Source: a virus
Reading direction: 5' to 3' (one strand)
DNA: 40,302 bases
IMG/VR virus record: IMGVR_UViG_3300032311_000186
Coordinates: 1-40,302 of that record
The position numbers and the translations under genes were made by a program. This document shows positions 1-7,271 of this stretch, in pieces. How positions within the stretch are numbered: the stretch's first letter is position 1; the number at the start of each line of letters is the position of its first letter. The notes below the pieces were generated by a model that worked only from the letters and a program-made list of their open reading frames with translations, had not been told where the DNA came from and ran no database searches.

Positions 1-491
1 AATGTTCCAGATGTAGGAGTTCCAAGAATAGGTGTTACTAAAGTTGGGCTAGTAGCAAATACTAAAGAGCCAGTTCCTGTTTCATCTGAAATAACTCCAC
101 GAAGTTCTGCAGATGTTGTTGCTGCGTGTTGAGCAAGGGTTCCATTAACGTGGTCATTAGCCTCTTGTAGGTCACGACCAATAACCATATGGCGAATTAC
201 TGCGCCGATGCTATGAAGAGAGCCAGTACCAGGAGTATCGCTATCTACACCTCTGGTAATAGTTATAGTAGAGCCAGATACCGGGTTACCGGCACTAGAT
301 ACAATATTTACAATTTCTTCAACAGCTGTATCCGGGTCAATGACTACTGTGTAAGTTTCATTAGCAGCTAATGTTTTTCCACCCATGAGTAATGTAGGAC
401 TGGCAACCGTCATAGTAGTTGCAGTCGTAGAAGTTATAGCAGCAGATAACGTGGTCTGTTGAGCACGGGATGAGTATTTTCTAGTTGTCAT
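1..491 (-). CDS. Tail fibre N-terminal part, cut by window start
   Basis: About 163 residues are readable from ATG at 491 before the window ends; no stop is reached. The start follows an AGGA six bases upstream, just after the stop of the adaptor gene. The chain is rich in Thr, Ser, Ala and Val, with a beta-type region (TYTVVIDPDTAVEEIVNIV, ITRGVDSDTPG) and then a phrase common in phage fibres, FATSPTLVTPILGTPTSGT. The position straight after the adaptor suggests the virion-proximal fibre end. The other edge of the window (39416-40302) carries a fibre C-terminus on the same strand, so the two pieces are probably one gene, although simple joining is one base out of frame. Confidence 0.75.
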   Translation of the reverse strand, partial: MTTRKYSSRAQQTTLSAAITSTTATTMTVASPTLLMGGKTLAANETYTVVIDPDTAVEEIVNIVSSAGNPVSGSTITITRGVDSDTPGTGSLHSIGAVIRHMVIGRDLQEANDHVNGTLAQHAATTSAELRGVISDETGTGSLVFATSPTLVTPILGTPTSGT

Positions 492-503
492 TTAGGTTCC
501 TAT

Positions 504-1469
504 TTAGAGGGAGTAGTGGACACGGATAGGATATTTGTTTTCTTGTTTCTTAATTTCTTCGGCTAGTCGTTGACTATACAAAGCGTAAATGTTTTTGGTA
601 ATAGTTTGAGCTGAACCATATGGACGTTTGCTATCTGTCTCATCAGCTTGTGGAGATACCATTGCAGCACGTGCTGGGTCTAGGTTAGTAAGCAAACGAT
701 AGGTAGCGCCTAGGATTGTTAGGTCTTTACAAGACTCAGGTAACCCAGTAATTGTTGCAAAATCTTGGTTGTTAATTGCTGTAAGAGTGGTATAAGTTGC
801 GTCAATGGTAGTTGTAAATACTGTTGGGTCTTTAGAATATACAATTTGAATAGTACGACCAGATGGAACACGGTCATAGATTGATATAGTTTGACCGCTA
901 GTAAAAGCAGTGCTATTAGCATTAGAATCAAATCGCCAAGAACGAATAGGAATCCATTCCTTGCTGGCACCAATTGATTGATAGGCAACAGATAAGATAT
1001 TACGAATGTTTAATGAGCTGCCAGTGGCAGGTAATCTAAAAGCTGCAACAGCAGCGTTAGAAGTAATAGTAGTTGTAGCAGCAGCAAAAATACTAGAACC
1101 TAGAGCATTGATAGTATCGTTGATTGCTCTCTTGATTGTAAATCTTGGAAAAGTAGGAGAAATAGTTACCTTGGTATCAGCAGTGTGTGTAGCAGCAGTA
1201 GTTCCTAAATAGCCTCTACCGTAAGGTGCAATAATAGCAGTGTTACCAACTCTGTCATATGTATCTACCCATAATAATTCTTCATCAATTTCAATAACAC
1301 CCATACCCACATTAGCTGTTGAGCCAAGGCTTACAGTTAGTGGAGAAGCGCTAGAAGATGTTGTTGTAGTGATTGCAGTCTTAAGATAAGTAGAGCGGTC
1401 TTGAGTTAACGTGTATCCAGCTAAGTTCATAGATACTTCATTAATCATATCTGATAATGTTGTCGTCAT
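504..1469 (-). CDS. Head-tail adaptor (gp11-like), putative
   Basis: A 321-aa protein, placed between the capsid-side genes and the tail fibre. The N-terminal helix (LSDMINEVSMNLAG) and the stretch FTIKRAINDTINALGSSIF look like the helical N-terminal part of podovirus tail-tube A/adaptor proteins. The middle is beta-rich and Thr/Ser-rich, and the C-terminal helix is charged (RLAEEIKKQENKYP). Such proteins form a ring between portal and tail nozzle. The assignment rests on size, position and overall pattern; no diagnostic motif is visible. Its start codon overlaps the stop of the 84-aa gene upstream, implying coupled translation. Confidence 0.5.
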   Translation of the reverse strand: MTTTLSDMINEVSMNLAGYTLTQDRSTYLKTAITTTTSSSASPLTVSLGSTANVGMGVIEIDEELLWVDTYDRVGNTAIIAPYGRGYLGTTAATHTADTKVTISPTFPRFTIKRAINDTINALGSSIFAAATTTITSNAAVAAFRLPATGSSLNIRNILSVAYQSIGASKEWIPIRSWRFDSNANSTAFTSGQTISIYDRVPSGRTIQIVYSKDPTVFTTTIDATYTTLTAINNQDFATITGLPESCKDLTILGATYRLLTNLDPARAAMVSPQADETDSKRPYGSAQTITKNIYALYSQRLAEEIKKQENKYPIRVHYSL

Positions 1470-1723
1470 TATACGTTTATGCTCCTTAATGCAACAACTG
1501 CTTCTTTATCAGTTGTACCTGCAATTTCATTACATACAGCATTAAGACCTTTAAAGTCATTAGGTTGACGGCTAGCACTGGCTTTTATATTAAGAGCACC
1601 AATAAGTCCTTTACCAGTTGTGCTGGCATATGCATTAGCCGCACCTTGGTTTGCCTTACCAGTTGTACCCGCAAGACGATTAAGTTCTGCGTTTAAACTG
1701 CTACCTTCTTTACCGAGTGCCAT
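1469..1723 (-). CDS. Small late protein, unknown
   Basis: An 84-aa protein (MALGKEGSSLNAELNRLAG...) rich in Ala, Gly and Asn, with no membrane segment. Two similar phrases, LNRLAGTTGK and CNEIAGTTDKEA, near the two ends suggest a weak internal duplication. It ends at the first base of the adaptor gene and follows the glycosyltransferase gene. Location in the late unit suggests a virion or morphogenesis role; I do not recognise the family. Confidence 0.6.
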   Translation of the reverse strand: MALGKEGSSLNAELNRLAGTTGKANQGAANAYASTTGKGLIGALNIKASASRQPNDFKGLNAVCNEIAGTTDKEAVVALRSINV

Positions 1724-1731
1724 TGTTTATC

Positions 1732-2487
1732 CTATCTAGGTGTAATGATTTTCTTATCAGGGGTAATAAGTTTTGATTTAGGTTCTTCTTTTTCAACACT
1801 GCCCATAAATGCTTTGTAATAATGTTCATCAAATGAAAAGCGTTTCATATGTGGAACTGTTGCTCCAGTATGGCAATACAGTGGAACCTCTGCTTTATCG
1901 CATAGCATAAAGAAGAATATATCTTCTCCTATAAACTTAGTCCCTCTGCCCATCTCCATAAACATCTGACCATCAGGTGCTATGGCTTTAACTTTCTTAA
2001 CTATGCTGCGGTGCATAAGGATAAATCCAAACCCTGCTGCATCAACCTTAATTAATTGGTTTTCTGGCAATGGATGTACTTTGGCTAAACCAAAAGTCCC
2101 ATCACCCTTATTAGTAAAATTAAATACAGTAGGCATTGGAATCATTAAAGGTTGCTCAGGTGTCTCTGTAGTAAAATATACTCCAGAAATTAATGGACGT
2201 TCTTTAGCATCCTTGTTGTCCCATAATAATCTAAATGTTTCTGGACTAATTACTACATCTGAGTCTACCCATAATAGCCAATCAGATTTAGATTTTTCAT
2301 ACCAATGGTCAATAACTACTTGTCTTTGTCTAGCTATTTGATTTCCGTGACTTCGTAAAGTAGAGTTAAAAGTTATACCAGATTTTAACATTACATCTGC
2401 TACGCCTTGCATAAACTTTCCATCTACCATGCCGCCATCGCACCAAGCAATTGATACTGTCTCCTGTTTCATTGTCCCCCCAGACAT
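1732..2487 (-). CDS. GT-A type glycosyltransferase-like protein
   Basis: A 251-aa protein with the hallmarks of a GT-A nucleotide-sugar transferase: residues 68-80 read SDWLLWVDSDVVI, a beta strand ending in DSD (75-77) that would bind the divalent metal and sugar nucleotide. An AGFGFILMHRSIV acceptor-side segment follows, then GEDIFFF and a late PHMKR histidine. No membrane segment is seen. It lies inside the structural operon, so it may modify a virion protein such as capsid or fibre, though modification of host envelope or DNA cannot be excluded. Two starts are possible: ATG 2487, with AAAGGAAAG upstream, or ATG 2472, directly after a GGGGGGACA run. The donor and acceptor are unknown. Confidence 0.72.
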   Translation of the reverse strand: MSGGTMKQETVSIAWCDGGMVDGKFMQGVADVMLKSGITFNSTLRSHGNQIARQRQVVIDHWYEKSKSDWLLWVDSDVVISPETFRLLWDNKDAKERPLISGVYFTTETPEQPLMIPMPTVFNFTNKGDGTFGLAKVHPLPENQLIKVDAAGFGFILMHRSIVKKVKAIAPDGQMFMEMGRGTKFIGEDIFFFMLCDKAEVPLYCHTGATVPHMKRFSFDEHYYKAFMGSVEKEEPKSKLITPDKKIITPR

Positions 2488-2777
2488 TACTTCTTTCCTT
2501 TGTTTCTTTTAGATATTGCTGCTGCTTTAGCTTTAGCATCAGCCTTTGAACTAGCACCCCAGGCTTGTAGGGATAAAAGTAATCTTGTTGGTGAACCATC
2601 AGGCTTACGTTCTGGCCCTGGCATACCGCCCATACGGGCCAAGAATGAGGCTCTACGGGGGTTATCACCGCTCTTCACAGGTGGCTTGAGGGTTCCACCC
2701 TTGTAGGATGCTCTACCCTTCGCATTCAGGCCACCCTTAGGGTTTTTGCCTTCTTTACGTGTCCACGCTGCGGTCAT
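2487..2777 (-). CDS. Conserved phage protein, DUF6321-like
   Basis: A 96-aa basic protein starting TAAWTRKEGKNPKGGLNAKG and continuing with ASYKGG and KSGDNPRRASFLARMGGMPGP. From memory this pattern matches the small phage family called DUF6321, usually found in structural regions. The C-terminus (SSKADAKAKAAAISKRNKGKK) is a Lys/Ala tail likely to bind nucleic acid. Its ATG overlaps the previous gene's stop (ATGA), and its own stop abuts the glycosyltransferase start. Function is unknown. Confidence 0.65.
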   Translation of the reverse strand: MTAAWTRKEGKNPKGGLNAKGRASYKGGTLKPPVKSGDNPRRASFLARMGGMPGPERKPDGSPTRLLLSLQAWGASSKADAKAKAAAISKRNKGKK

Positions 2778-2932
2778 TTCTTGCCCCTTGCAACCGCCGC
2801 ATTATCTACAAGATTTGGATAAGGTCTACCAGCCTTTTTAGCCCTAGCCTTAGCAGCAGATTTTTGCGATGAGGTTAATTTATTAGATGTTTTCTTAGGA
2901 TTCTTTTTATCCCAGAATGCTACTTTCTTCAT
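2774..2932 (-). CDS. Tiny Lys-rich protein (52 aa)
   Basis: The reading frame gives MKKVAFWDKKNPKKTSNKLT followed by SSQKSAAKARAKKAG and a RPYPNLVDNAAVARGKK tail. It is strongly basic with few acidic residues. It overlaps both neighbours by ATGA junctions (2929-2932 and 2774-2777), the main evidence that it is translated. A nucleic-acid-binding or packaged role is a guess from charge alone. Confidence 0.6.
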   Translation of the reverse strand: MKKVAFWDKKNPKKTSNKLTSSQKSAAKARAKKAGRPYPNLVDNAAVARGKK

Positions 2933-3072
2933 TTGTTCCCCTTAATTATATCCCCAGTCTTGGGGTCTCTTTGGACTTTGACAGTTCCATCCTTACGCAA
3001 GGTAAGGATGAGACCATCCCGCATGATAGTTTTATTAAAACCATCACTGCGTACAAATTGACCTGATGACAT
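2929..3072 (-). CDS. Tiny late protein (47 aa)
   Basis: Encodes MSSGQFVRSDGFNKTIMRDG, then a hairpin-like LILTLRKDGTVKVQRDPKTG and DIIKGNK. The alternating pattern suggests a small beta structure. Start and stop overlap the adjacent genes by ATGA-type junctions, consistent with a coupled late operon. No family recognised. Confidence 0.55.
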   Translation of the reverse strand: MSSGQFVRSDGFNKTIMRDGLILTLRKDGTVKVQRDPKTGDIIKGNK

Positions 3073-3359
3073 TATTTAACTTGTTTTCCTTTTGAGTCAT
3101 ATCTACGTCCCTGTAGAATTGCTCCAGCAAGTTGACCCATATCTTTGTCTTGCTTATTGCGAAGTTTAACTGCTGCCGTATCTGTTCCAGGCCCAGGTTC
3201 ATTCATCTTCTGATTTAAAGCGCCATATGTTCTTGCAAGGTCTCTAAACTCTTTGCCAACATTACCAAAATAAGTAGAAGTGTTAGAAACATTTTTATTA
3301 ACTTTGTTAACTGTTGCTTGATTTATACCAGGAGTAGTACGTGGTTTAGGAGTAGCCAT
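3072..3359 (-). CDS. Small basic late protein (95 aa)
   Basis: The frame stays open upstream to 3470, but the likely start is ATG 3359 (MATPKPRTTPGINQATVNKV), because the upstream extension overlaps another small gene and looks like frame noise. Low-complexity N-terminus, then a helical section (VGKEFRDLARTYGALNQKM) and a C-terminal helix containing KLRNKQDKDMGQLAGAILQG. Charge is net positive. It lies in the run of small basic genes downstream of the capsid gene. Function unknown. Confidence 0.55.
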   Translation of the reverse strand: MATPKPRTTPGINQATVNKVNKNVSNTSTYFGNVGKEFRDLARTYGALNQKMNEPGPGTDTAAVKLRNKQDKDMGQLAGAILQGRRYDSKGKQVK

Positions 3360-3360
3360 G

Positions 3361-3480
3361 TTATTTCTTCTTTCCCATTTTCTTAATAACCATTTTCTTA
3401 CCAGTCTTCTTGGCTTCCTTCTTGGCCATAGCCATGCCCTTTGGACCGTATGAGAATTCTTTCTTTCCAACCATTGGCAT
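3361..3480 (-). CDS. Tiny Lys-rich protein (39 aa)
   Basis: Encodes MPMVGKKEFSYGPKGMAMAK followed by KEAKKTGKKMVIKKMGKKK. About one residue in three is Lys. The ATG overlaps the stop of the gene before it (TAATG), and the stop lies two bases before the next ATG. The sequence resembles the Lys-rich tails of DNA-condensing peptides, but no family assignment is possible. Confidence 0.5.
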   Translation of the reverse strand: MPMVGKKEFSYGPKGMAMAKKEAKKTGKKMVIKKMGKKK

Positions 3481-3602
3481 TATTTTTTGCCCTTCTTCTT
3501 AAGCATTTTCATACCTGCTTTAAGCTCTTTAGCTTTTTCTTTTTTAGGCTCTGCCTTCTCGGCCATAGCATAAGCTTTCTTTTTCATTGCCATCTTTGCC
3601 AC
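3480..3602 (-). CDS. Tiny Lys-rich protein (40 aa)
   Basis: The chosen start is GTG 3602, which has AGGA nine bases upstream and overlaps the preceding stop (TAGTG); ATG 3593 is an alternative without a ribosome site. The product is MAKMAMKKKAYAMAEKAEPK then KEKAKELKAGMKMLKKKGKK, an amphipathic, Lys-rich helix. It resembles its neighbour at 3361-3480 in composition (KKMGKKK versus KKKGKK ends), so the two may be diverged duplicates. Confidence 0.5.
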   Translation of the reverse strand: MAKMAMKKKAYAMAEKAEPKKEKAKELKAGMKMLKKKGKK

Positions 3603-3910
3603 TATATTTGTCCTATCTCTTTGAGTACTTCTGCGGATTTTTTATTTATATCTTTTGCTTTAGGCATAGTCTCTGCATTGTAGGCTTTACCTAAAGTTTC
3701 TGATGCTTCGTGCGCTGAGATTATATCCTTCATTCTGGTACCAGCAGGTTGTATCCCCTGTGCCCTGGCGTCTCTATAAGCTTGCAACTCTGAGTTCCAT
3801 TTTTTGTCTGGTATATCCCGAGCTGCATCTCCAGAATTCATTTGAAGTCCTAAACCCTTGCATCCAAAGCAACCCTCAATTGGTTCAGGGTGATGCTCCC
3901 AATGTTTCAT
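3602..3910 (-). CDS. Conserved actinophage protein with CxxC
   Basis: A 102-aa protein starting MKHWEHHPEPIEGCFGCKG. The His cluster at residues 3-7 and C14-x2-C17 could form a metal site. The rest is helical and polar (YRDARAQGIQPAG, SAEVLKEIGQI). I recall similar short proteins near capsid genes of actinobacterial phages, but no function is known to me. It begins just after the 91-aa gene downstream of the capsid. Confidence 0.6.
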   Translation of the reverse strand: MKHWEHHPEPIEGCFGCKGLGLQMNSGDAARDIPDKKWNSELQAYRDARAQGIQPAGTRMKDIISAHEASETLGKAYNAETMPKAKDINKKSAEVLKEIGQI

Positions 3911-3916
3911 ACGTCC

Positions 3917-4192
3917 CTATTCTACTGTGAAGTTGTCCGCTGTTATTCCTATACCAGCCGCTATCATTGCCGTTCTGATAGCATCGGTAATTCCAGTGTG
4001 TATAAGACCACCCATGTAATAGGCAGTATAAGTTTCTAAATCATCTTGTGCCGGATACTGAGTCAATGAATAAACACCAGCATTATTAATAACTGTATAG
4101 CCCTTATCTCTTTGGGCAAAGAATTGGAACAGTCTATGGTTACCTATTAGTCCTTGTTGAAGGGTAGGGGTAAGGAATTTATATGTTGCCAT
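3917..4192 (-). CDS. Small head-region protein, unknown
   Basis: A 91-aa protein (MATYKFLTPTLQQGLIGNHR...) immediately downstream of the major capsid gene. It has an aromatic N-terminal half, a mixed alpha/beta look and a hydrophobic C-terminal helix (AIRTAMIAAGIGIT). Head decoration or head completion would fit the position, but nothing in the sequence proves it. Confidence 0.55.
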   Translation of the reverse strand: MATYKFLTPTLQQGLIGNHRLFQFFAQRDKGYTVINNAGVYSLTQYPAQDDLETYTAYYMGGLIHTGITDAIRTAMIAAGIGITADNFTVE

Positions 4193-4253
4193 TGTTCTCC
4201 TTTAATGAATTCACTGTAAGGCTAGAGTTTCCCCTAGCCCTACCGTCAATCAA

Positions 4254-5210
4254 TTAAGATGCGATTGATGAACCAGACTCAATGCGGTATAAAGCTGCTT
4301 CGCGGTAACGCTTGAAGCCTAATACGCCGTACCAGCCCATTGGGCGGAAACGCATAAGTTGGTCAATAACTGGACCGATAACTACATGTGGCTCTTCAGC
4401 AACGGCTTCTGCCATTGCTTGCTGACCAGCAATAATTGTACGGTAGTTACGTGCAGATGATGCTCCGTCTGTAGCATTGTACAAACGTGCAGACTCTACG
4501 TAATAAGCACCTTCATAGGTACCAATTTCTCCTGCCCAGATGCGGTCTTGTGCAGAACCGTATTGGTTAGGAAGTAGCCATCCTGCTGAACCAGTCTCAG
4601 CACGAAGGTCGTGTGAAACCTCTGGGTGAATTCCAGCCCAGTATAGTGAACCCTTACGGGCTACAGACTTACCAGCACGTAACTTAGCAACAGCCTTACG
4701 GATGTTTGCTGAAGAAATAGTTGCTGCTGCTGTGATAGTTGCAGTAGATGTTGCAGTTGCACCAGCGTAAATTACGTTGGTTCCTTGACGTAGCTCTGTC
4801 ATAGCGATAGAGTCGATGGAATCTGCAAGGTTGAATGCAATGATGTTAGCAATTGCTGGGTCTACATCAGCAAGGCTGAATAGCTCCAATGCACGTGTAA
4901 CAAGCACTGAGTTACCGTACTCTGCAAGAGTAATGGTAACTGATGTTGGGGTACCAAGTGCAACAGAGTCACGCTCTGTTGACTCAGTTAACGCAGTTGC
5001 CTGCGTTGCTAAATCTGCGTATAATTGTAGAACTACGGTTGAGCCAGGAATTGCCTGCTTTGCAGGACGCTTGTCAGCGACACTACGAATTAGGGGTTCT
5101 GAACGCAACGCGAATTCTAACAGTCGGTCATACGCTGTCTGTACTAGACCTGCGCCACCAGCGGTTCCGCCGAGGGTGCTTGAGCCTGTACTTGAATAGG
5201 CATTAGCCAT
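4254..5210 (-). CDS. Major capsid protein, N4-gp56-like HK97 fold
   Basis: A 318-aa protein with the strongest ribosome site seen in the late unit (GGAGGTGA before ATG 5210). The sequence runs through an N-terminal arm (LLEFALRSEPLIRSVADKRP), a beta-rich section (PTSVTITLAEYGNSVLVTR), ANIRKAVAKLRAGKS, and WAGIHPEVSHDLRAETG; the HPEV-x-DLR element is typical of capsid proteins annotated as the N4-gp56 family. The end has RPMGWYGVLGFKRYREAALY. It follows a scaffold-like gene, the usual order. Icosahedral shell assembly is inferred from family knowledge. Confidence 0.82.
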   Translation of the reverse strand: MANAYSSTGSSTLGGTAGGAGLVQTAYDRLLEFALRSEPLIRSVADKRPAKQAIPGSTVVLQLYADLATQATALTESTERDSVALGTPTSVTITLAEYGNSVLVTRALELFSLADVDPAIANIIAFNLADSIDSIAMTELRQGTNVIYAGATATSTATITAAATISSANIRKAVAKLRAGKSVARKGSLYWAGIHPEVSHDLRAETGSAGWLLPNQYGSAQDRIWAGEIGTYEGAYYVESARLYNATDGASSARNYRTIIAGQQAMAEAVAEEPHVVIGPVIDQLMRFRPMGWYGVLGFKRYREAALYRIESGSSIAS

Positions 5211-5248
5211 TGTTCACCTCCAAGGTGATTTAAGAATTACTATGGATA

Positions 5249-5725
5249 TTAATTGCCTTGAATTAGTTGAGTGAGTTCTTCTGCGTTAGCCGCATTCATA
5301 ACTCTGTTCAATAAGTCTTGGGCTTTGTCAGGGGTTGTACCTAACTGAGTAACTACATCTTGCTGCCGTAAAGCTGCTCGATTAAGTTCTTGTTCTTGGT
5401 TTACCTCAGGCTCCTTTGTTAATCCAAACAAGTCGCCGTTATCATCAAGCCAGTTATTAACTGACTCTTCGTTAACGTCTTCTAAGTCTTTAAGGATTAA
5501 ACGTTGTGCCTTTGGATTGACACCCTTTTTTTCTAGGACATCTTTGACTATACGCTCACGCTGCGACTTGGATAATCCCTCAAGCTGCTCAGTGAGTTCC
5601 TTAATACGCTTCTCATCATTACGCTTGGCTTTCCGTAACTTTTTAAGTAAGTCACTTCCATCCAACTGCGCTTCGTTGTCGGTATCTTGGTCGTCTTCGT
5701 CTTCATCCCAGTAGTTGTTGCTCAT
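5249..5725 (-). CDS. Scaffolding protein
   Basis: A 158-aa acidic, coiled-coil protein directly upstream of the capsid gene. The frame is open to 5758, but ATG 5725 (MSNNYWDEDEDDQDTDNEAQ) is preferred because AAGGGTGGG lies just upstream. A very acidic N-terminus is followed by a charged helix (LLKKLRKAKRNDEKRIKELT) and a C-terminal helical segment ending ELTQLIQGN. Composition, size and position match phage scaffolds that guide capsid assembly and leave the head. No protease motif is present. Confidence 0.72.
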   Translation of the reverse strand: MSNNYWDEDEDDQDTDNEAQLDGSDLLKKLRKAKRNDEKRIKELTEQLEGLSKSQRERIVKDVLEKKGVNPKAQRLILKDLEDVNEESVNNWLDDNGDLFGLTKEPEVNQEQELNRAALRQQDVVTQLGTTPDKAQDLLNRVMNAANAEELTQLIQGN

Positions 5726-5779
5726 AGCAACCCACCCTTCTATTCGTTGTAGTCGCAAGCCTCAGGTTCCAATCGGGGA

Positions 5780-5838
5780 ATCGGTCTGGCTCTTGCTATC
5801 GGTCTAATACGCTATGTGAGGCCGATGGATTCACATAG
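5780..5838. promoter_or_regulatory. Direct and inverted repeats before the scaffold/capsid genes
   Basis: The 121-base gap between the 474-aa gene and the scaffold contains ATCGGTCT twice (5780-5787 and 5798-5805, 18 bases apart) and a perfect inverted repeat CTATGTGA / TCACATAG (5812-5819 and 5831-5838, 11-base loop). No T-run follows on the minus strand, so this does not look like a simple terminator. It could be a promoter/operator or an mRNA processing hairpin that boosts capsid-gene expression. Confidence 0.4.
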
Positions 5839-5846
5839 GATTCTAT

Positions 5847-7271
5847 TTAGAACTGTCCGCCGCTAGATGACTTTCTTAAGTAAGTAGTACTTAGTCCGGC
5901 AGTACCAACTCCAGTTGACCCACTAAATTGGGCCGACTCAAGAGCGGCTAATTGCTTACGCTTACGCTCAGCAGATGCATTACCTTTAAAGACTTCTTCT
6001 TCAGCTGTAGCCTGTGTGTAATCAATCTTTGCTTCGCCATAAATATCACTTAACTTCTGAGCTCCAGGAAGTATTCCACCAATGGTTGAGTAACCCTTAA
6101 TTGCAGCAGCACGGTCAATACCGTATCTAGCTAAGTCACTAGCACTAGTCATATTGGTATTTAATCCTTGAGCAGTAGCAGCGGCACCAATCTCAGCAGA
6201 TGTTACCTTCTCTTGTAGTTGCGGTAATGTTTGTTTAGGGTCTAAGAAGTATTTAACTAAATCTGTTTCTGTAATCCCAGGATAAAATTCTTTAAGTTGC
6301 GCTTTAATAGCAGGGTCAGCATTGTTAACTCTGTCTACTACTGTAGATACTCTACTCTTTAATTCTAAAGGTGAAATATCTCCGCCAATTATTTCGGCTA
6401 GCTTAGGCTGACGTGCAGTACTAGTTTTTCCAAAGTAATCACCTAAGCCATACTGATTCATAACCTGACTATATGTATCTTCCATGTTTAAATACTCAGC
6501 TTCAGATAAAGCATTTAACCCTGAGGCTAAACGCAGTTCATTACCTTTAAATCTAGCTTTATATATTGGTTCCTGTTTAATCTGTAGTTTGGCTTGCTCA
6601 GCCCCAAGACCTGCAAGCATATAACCTTTGATAACAGAAGCAAGTTCACTTAAACCATAGGAGTTAAATGTATCTTCAATAAGAGCATAAGCATCTTTTG
6701 TAAGTTTATCTATGTTGCTACCTGGTAGGCCTGACCCGGAGGTTCCACCTCCTACGAATTTTCCCTGAGCGTCATACTGCCCACCCGTTACTGGTTTACC
6801 ACTAGCATCAAATCCGCCGACATTACTACCAGATGTTGCGCTATATAAATCGCCCCACTCTGAAGTTAATTTCTTTTCAATGTCTGCATCAGAAAGTCCT
6901 TGACCTTTTAATTCAACTCTTTTTTTATCTTGAAGAATTTTGGCCATTGCAATAGTGTCAGTATTTCCATTAGGGAGTCTTACTTGTTTTTGTTCTTCAG
7001 CACTTAATTGTCCTGATAATGGAGTATCATTAAAGTAACCTTGTGAATTTATGCCACCACGAGAAGTAATATAATCTTTGCTATACCCAAGGTCTAATGC
7101 TTCTTTTTCCTTAGAAATATTTCTTTCATTGCCAGTAACTGTTAATCCAGATACAGCAGATACACTTCCAATTGAGCCAACTACTTGAGCAGCAGGTGTT
7201 ACAACTGGTGCAGGTGTTGGTTTTGGAAGTTCATTAAATGCCCCGTAATCTTTAACTCTATCTGTTGCCAT
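5847..7271 (-). CDS. Putative internal virion protein (474 aa)
   Basis: A mostly helical, soluble 474-aa protein. Residues 1-60 are Pro/Val/Ser-rich; a Gly-rich linker lies near 150-190 (GGFDASGKPVTGGQYDAQG). The C-terminal half is helical and charged (AEEEVFKGNASAERKRKQLA). No catalytic motif is visible. It is the third of a chain of three large proteins between portal and scaffold, with coupled start/stop junctions. In podoviruses, large helical proteins encoded among the structural genes are often internal ejection proteins; that role is inferred here. Confidence 0.5.
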   Translation of the reverse strand: MATDRVKDYGAFNELPKPTPAPVVTPAAQVVGSIGSVSAVSGLTVTGNERNISKEKEALDLGYSKDYITSRGGINSQGYFNDTPLSGQLSAEEQKQVRLPNGNTDTIAMAKILQDKKRVELKGQGLSDADIEKKLTSEWGDLYSATSGSNVGGFDASGKPVTGGQYDAQGKFVGGGTSGSGLPGSNIDKLTKDAYALIEDTFNSYGLSELASVIKGYMLAGLGAEQAKLQIKQEPIYKARFKGNELRLASGLNALSEAEYLNMEDTYSQVMNQYGLGDYFGKTSTARQPKLAEIIGGDISPLELKSRVSTVVDRVNNADPAIKAQLKEFYPGITETDLVKYFLDPKQTLPQLQEKVTSAEIGAAATAQGLNTNMTSASDLARYGIDRAAAIKGYSTIGGILPGAQKLSDIYGEAKIDYTQATAEEEVFKGNASAERKRKQLAALESAQFSGSTGVGTAGLSTTYLRKSSSGGQF

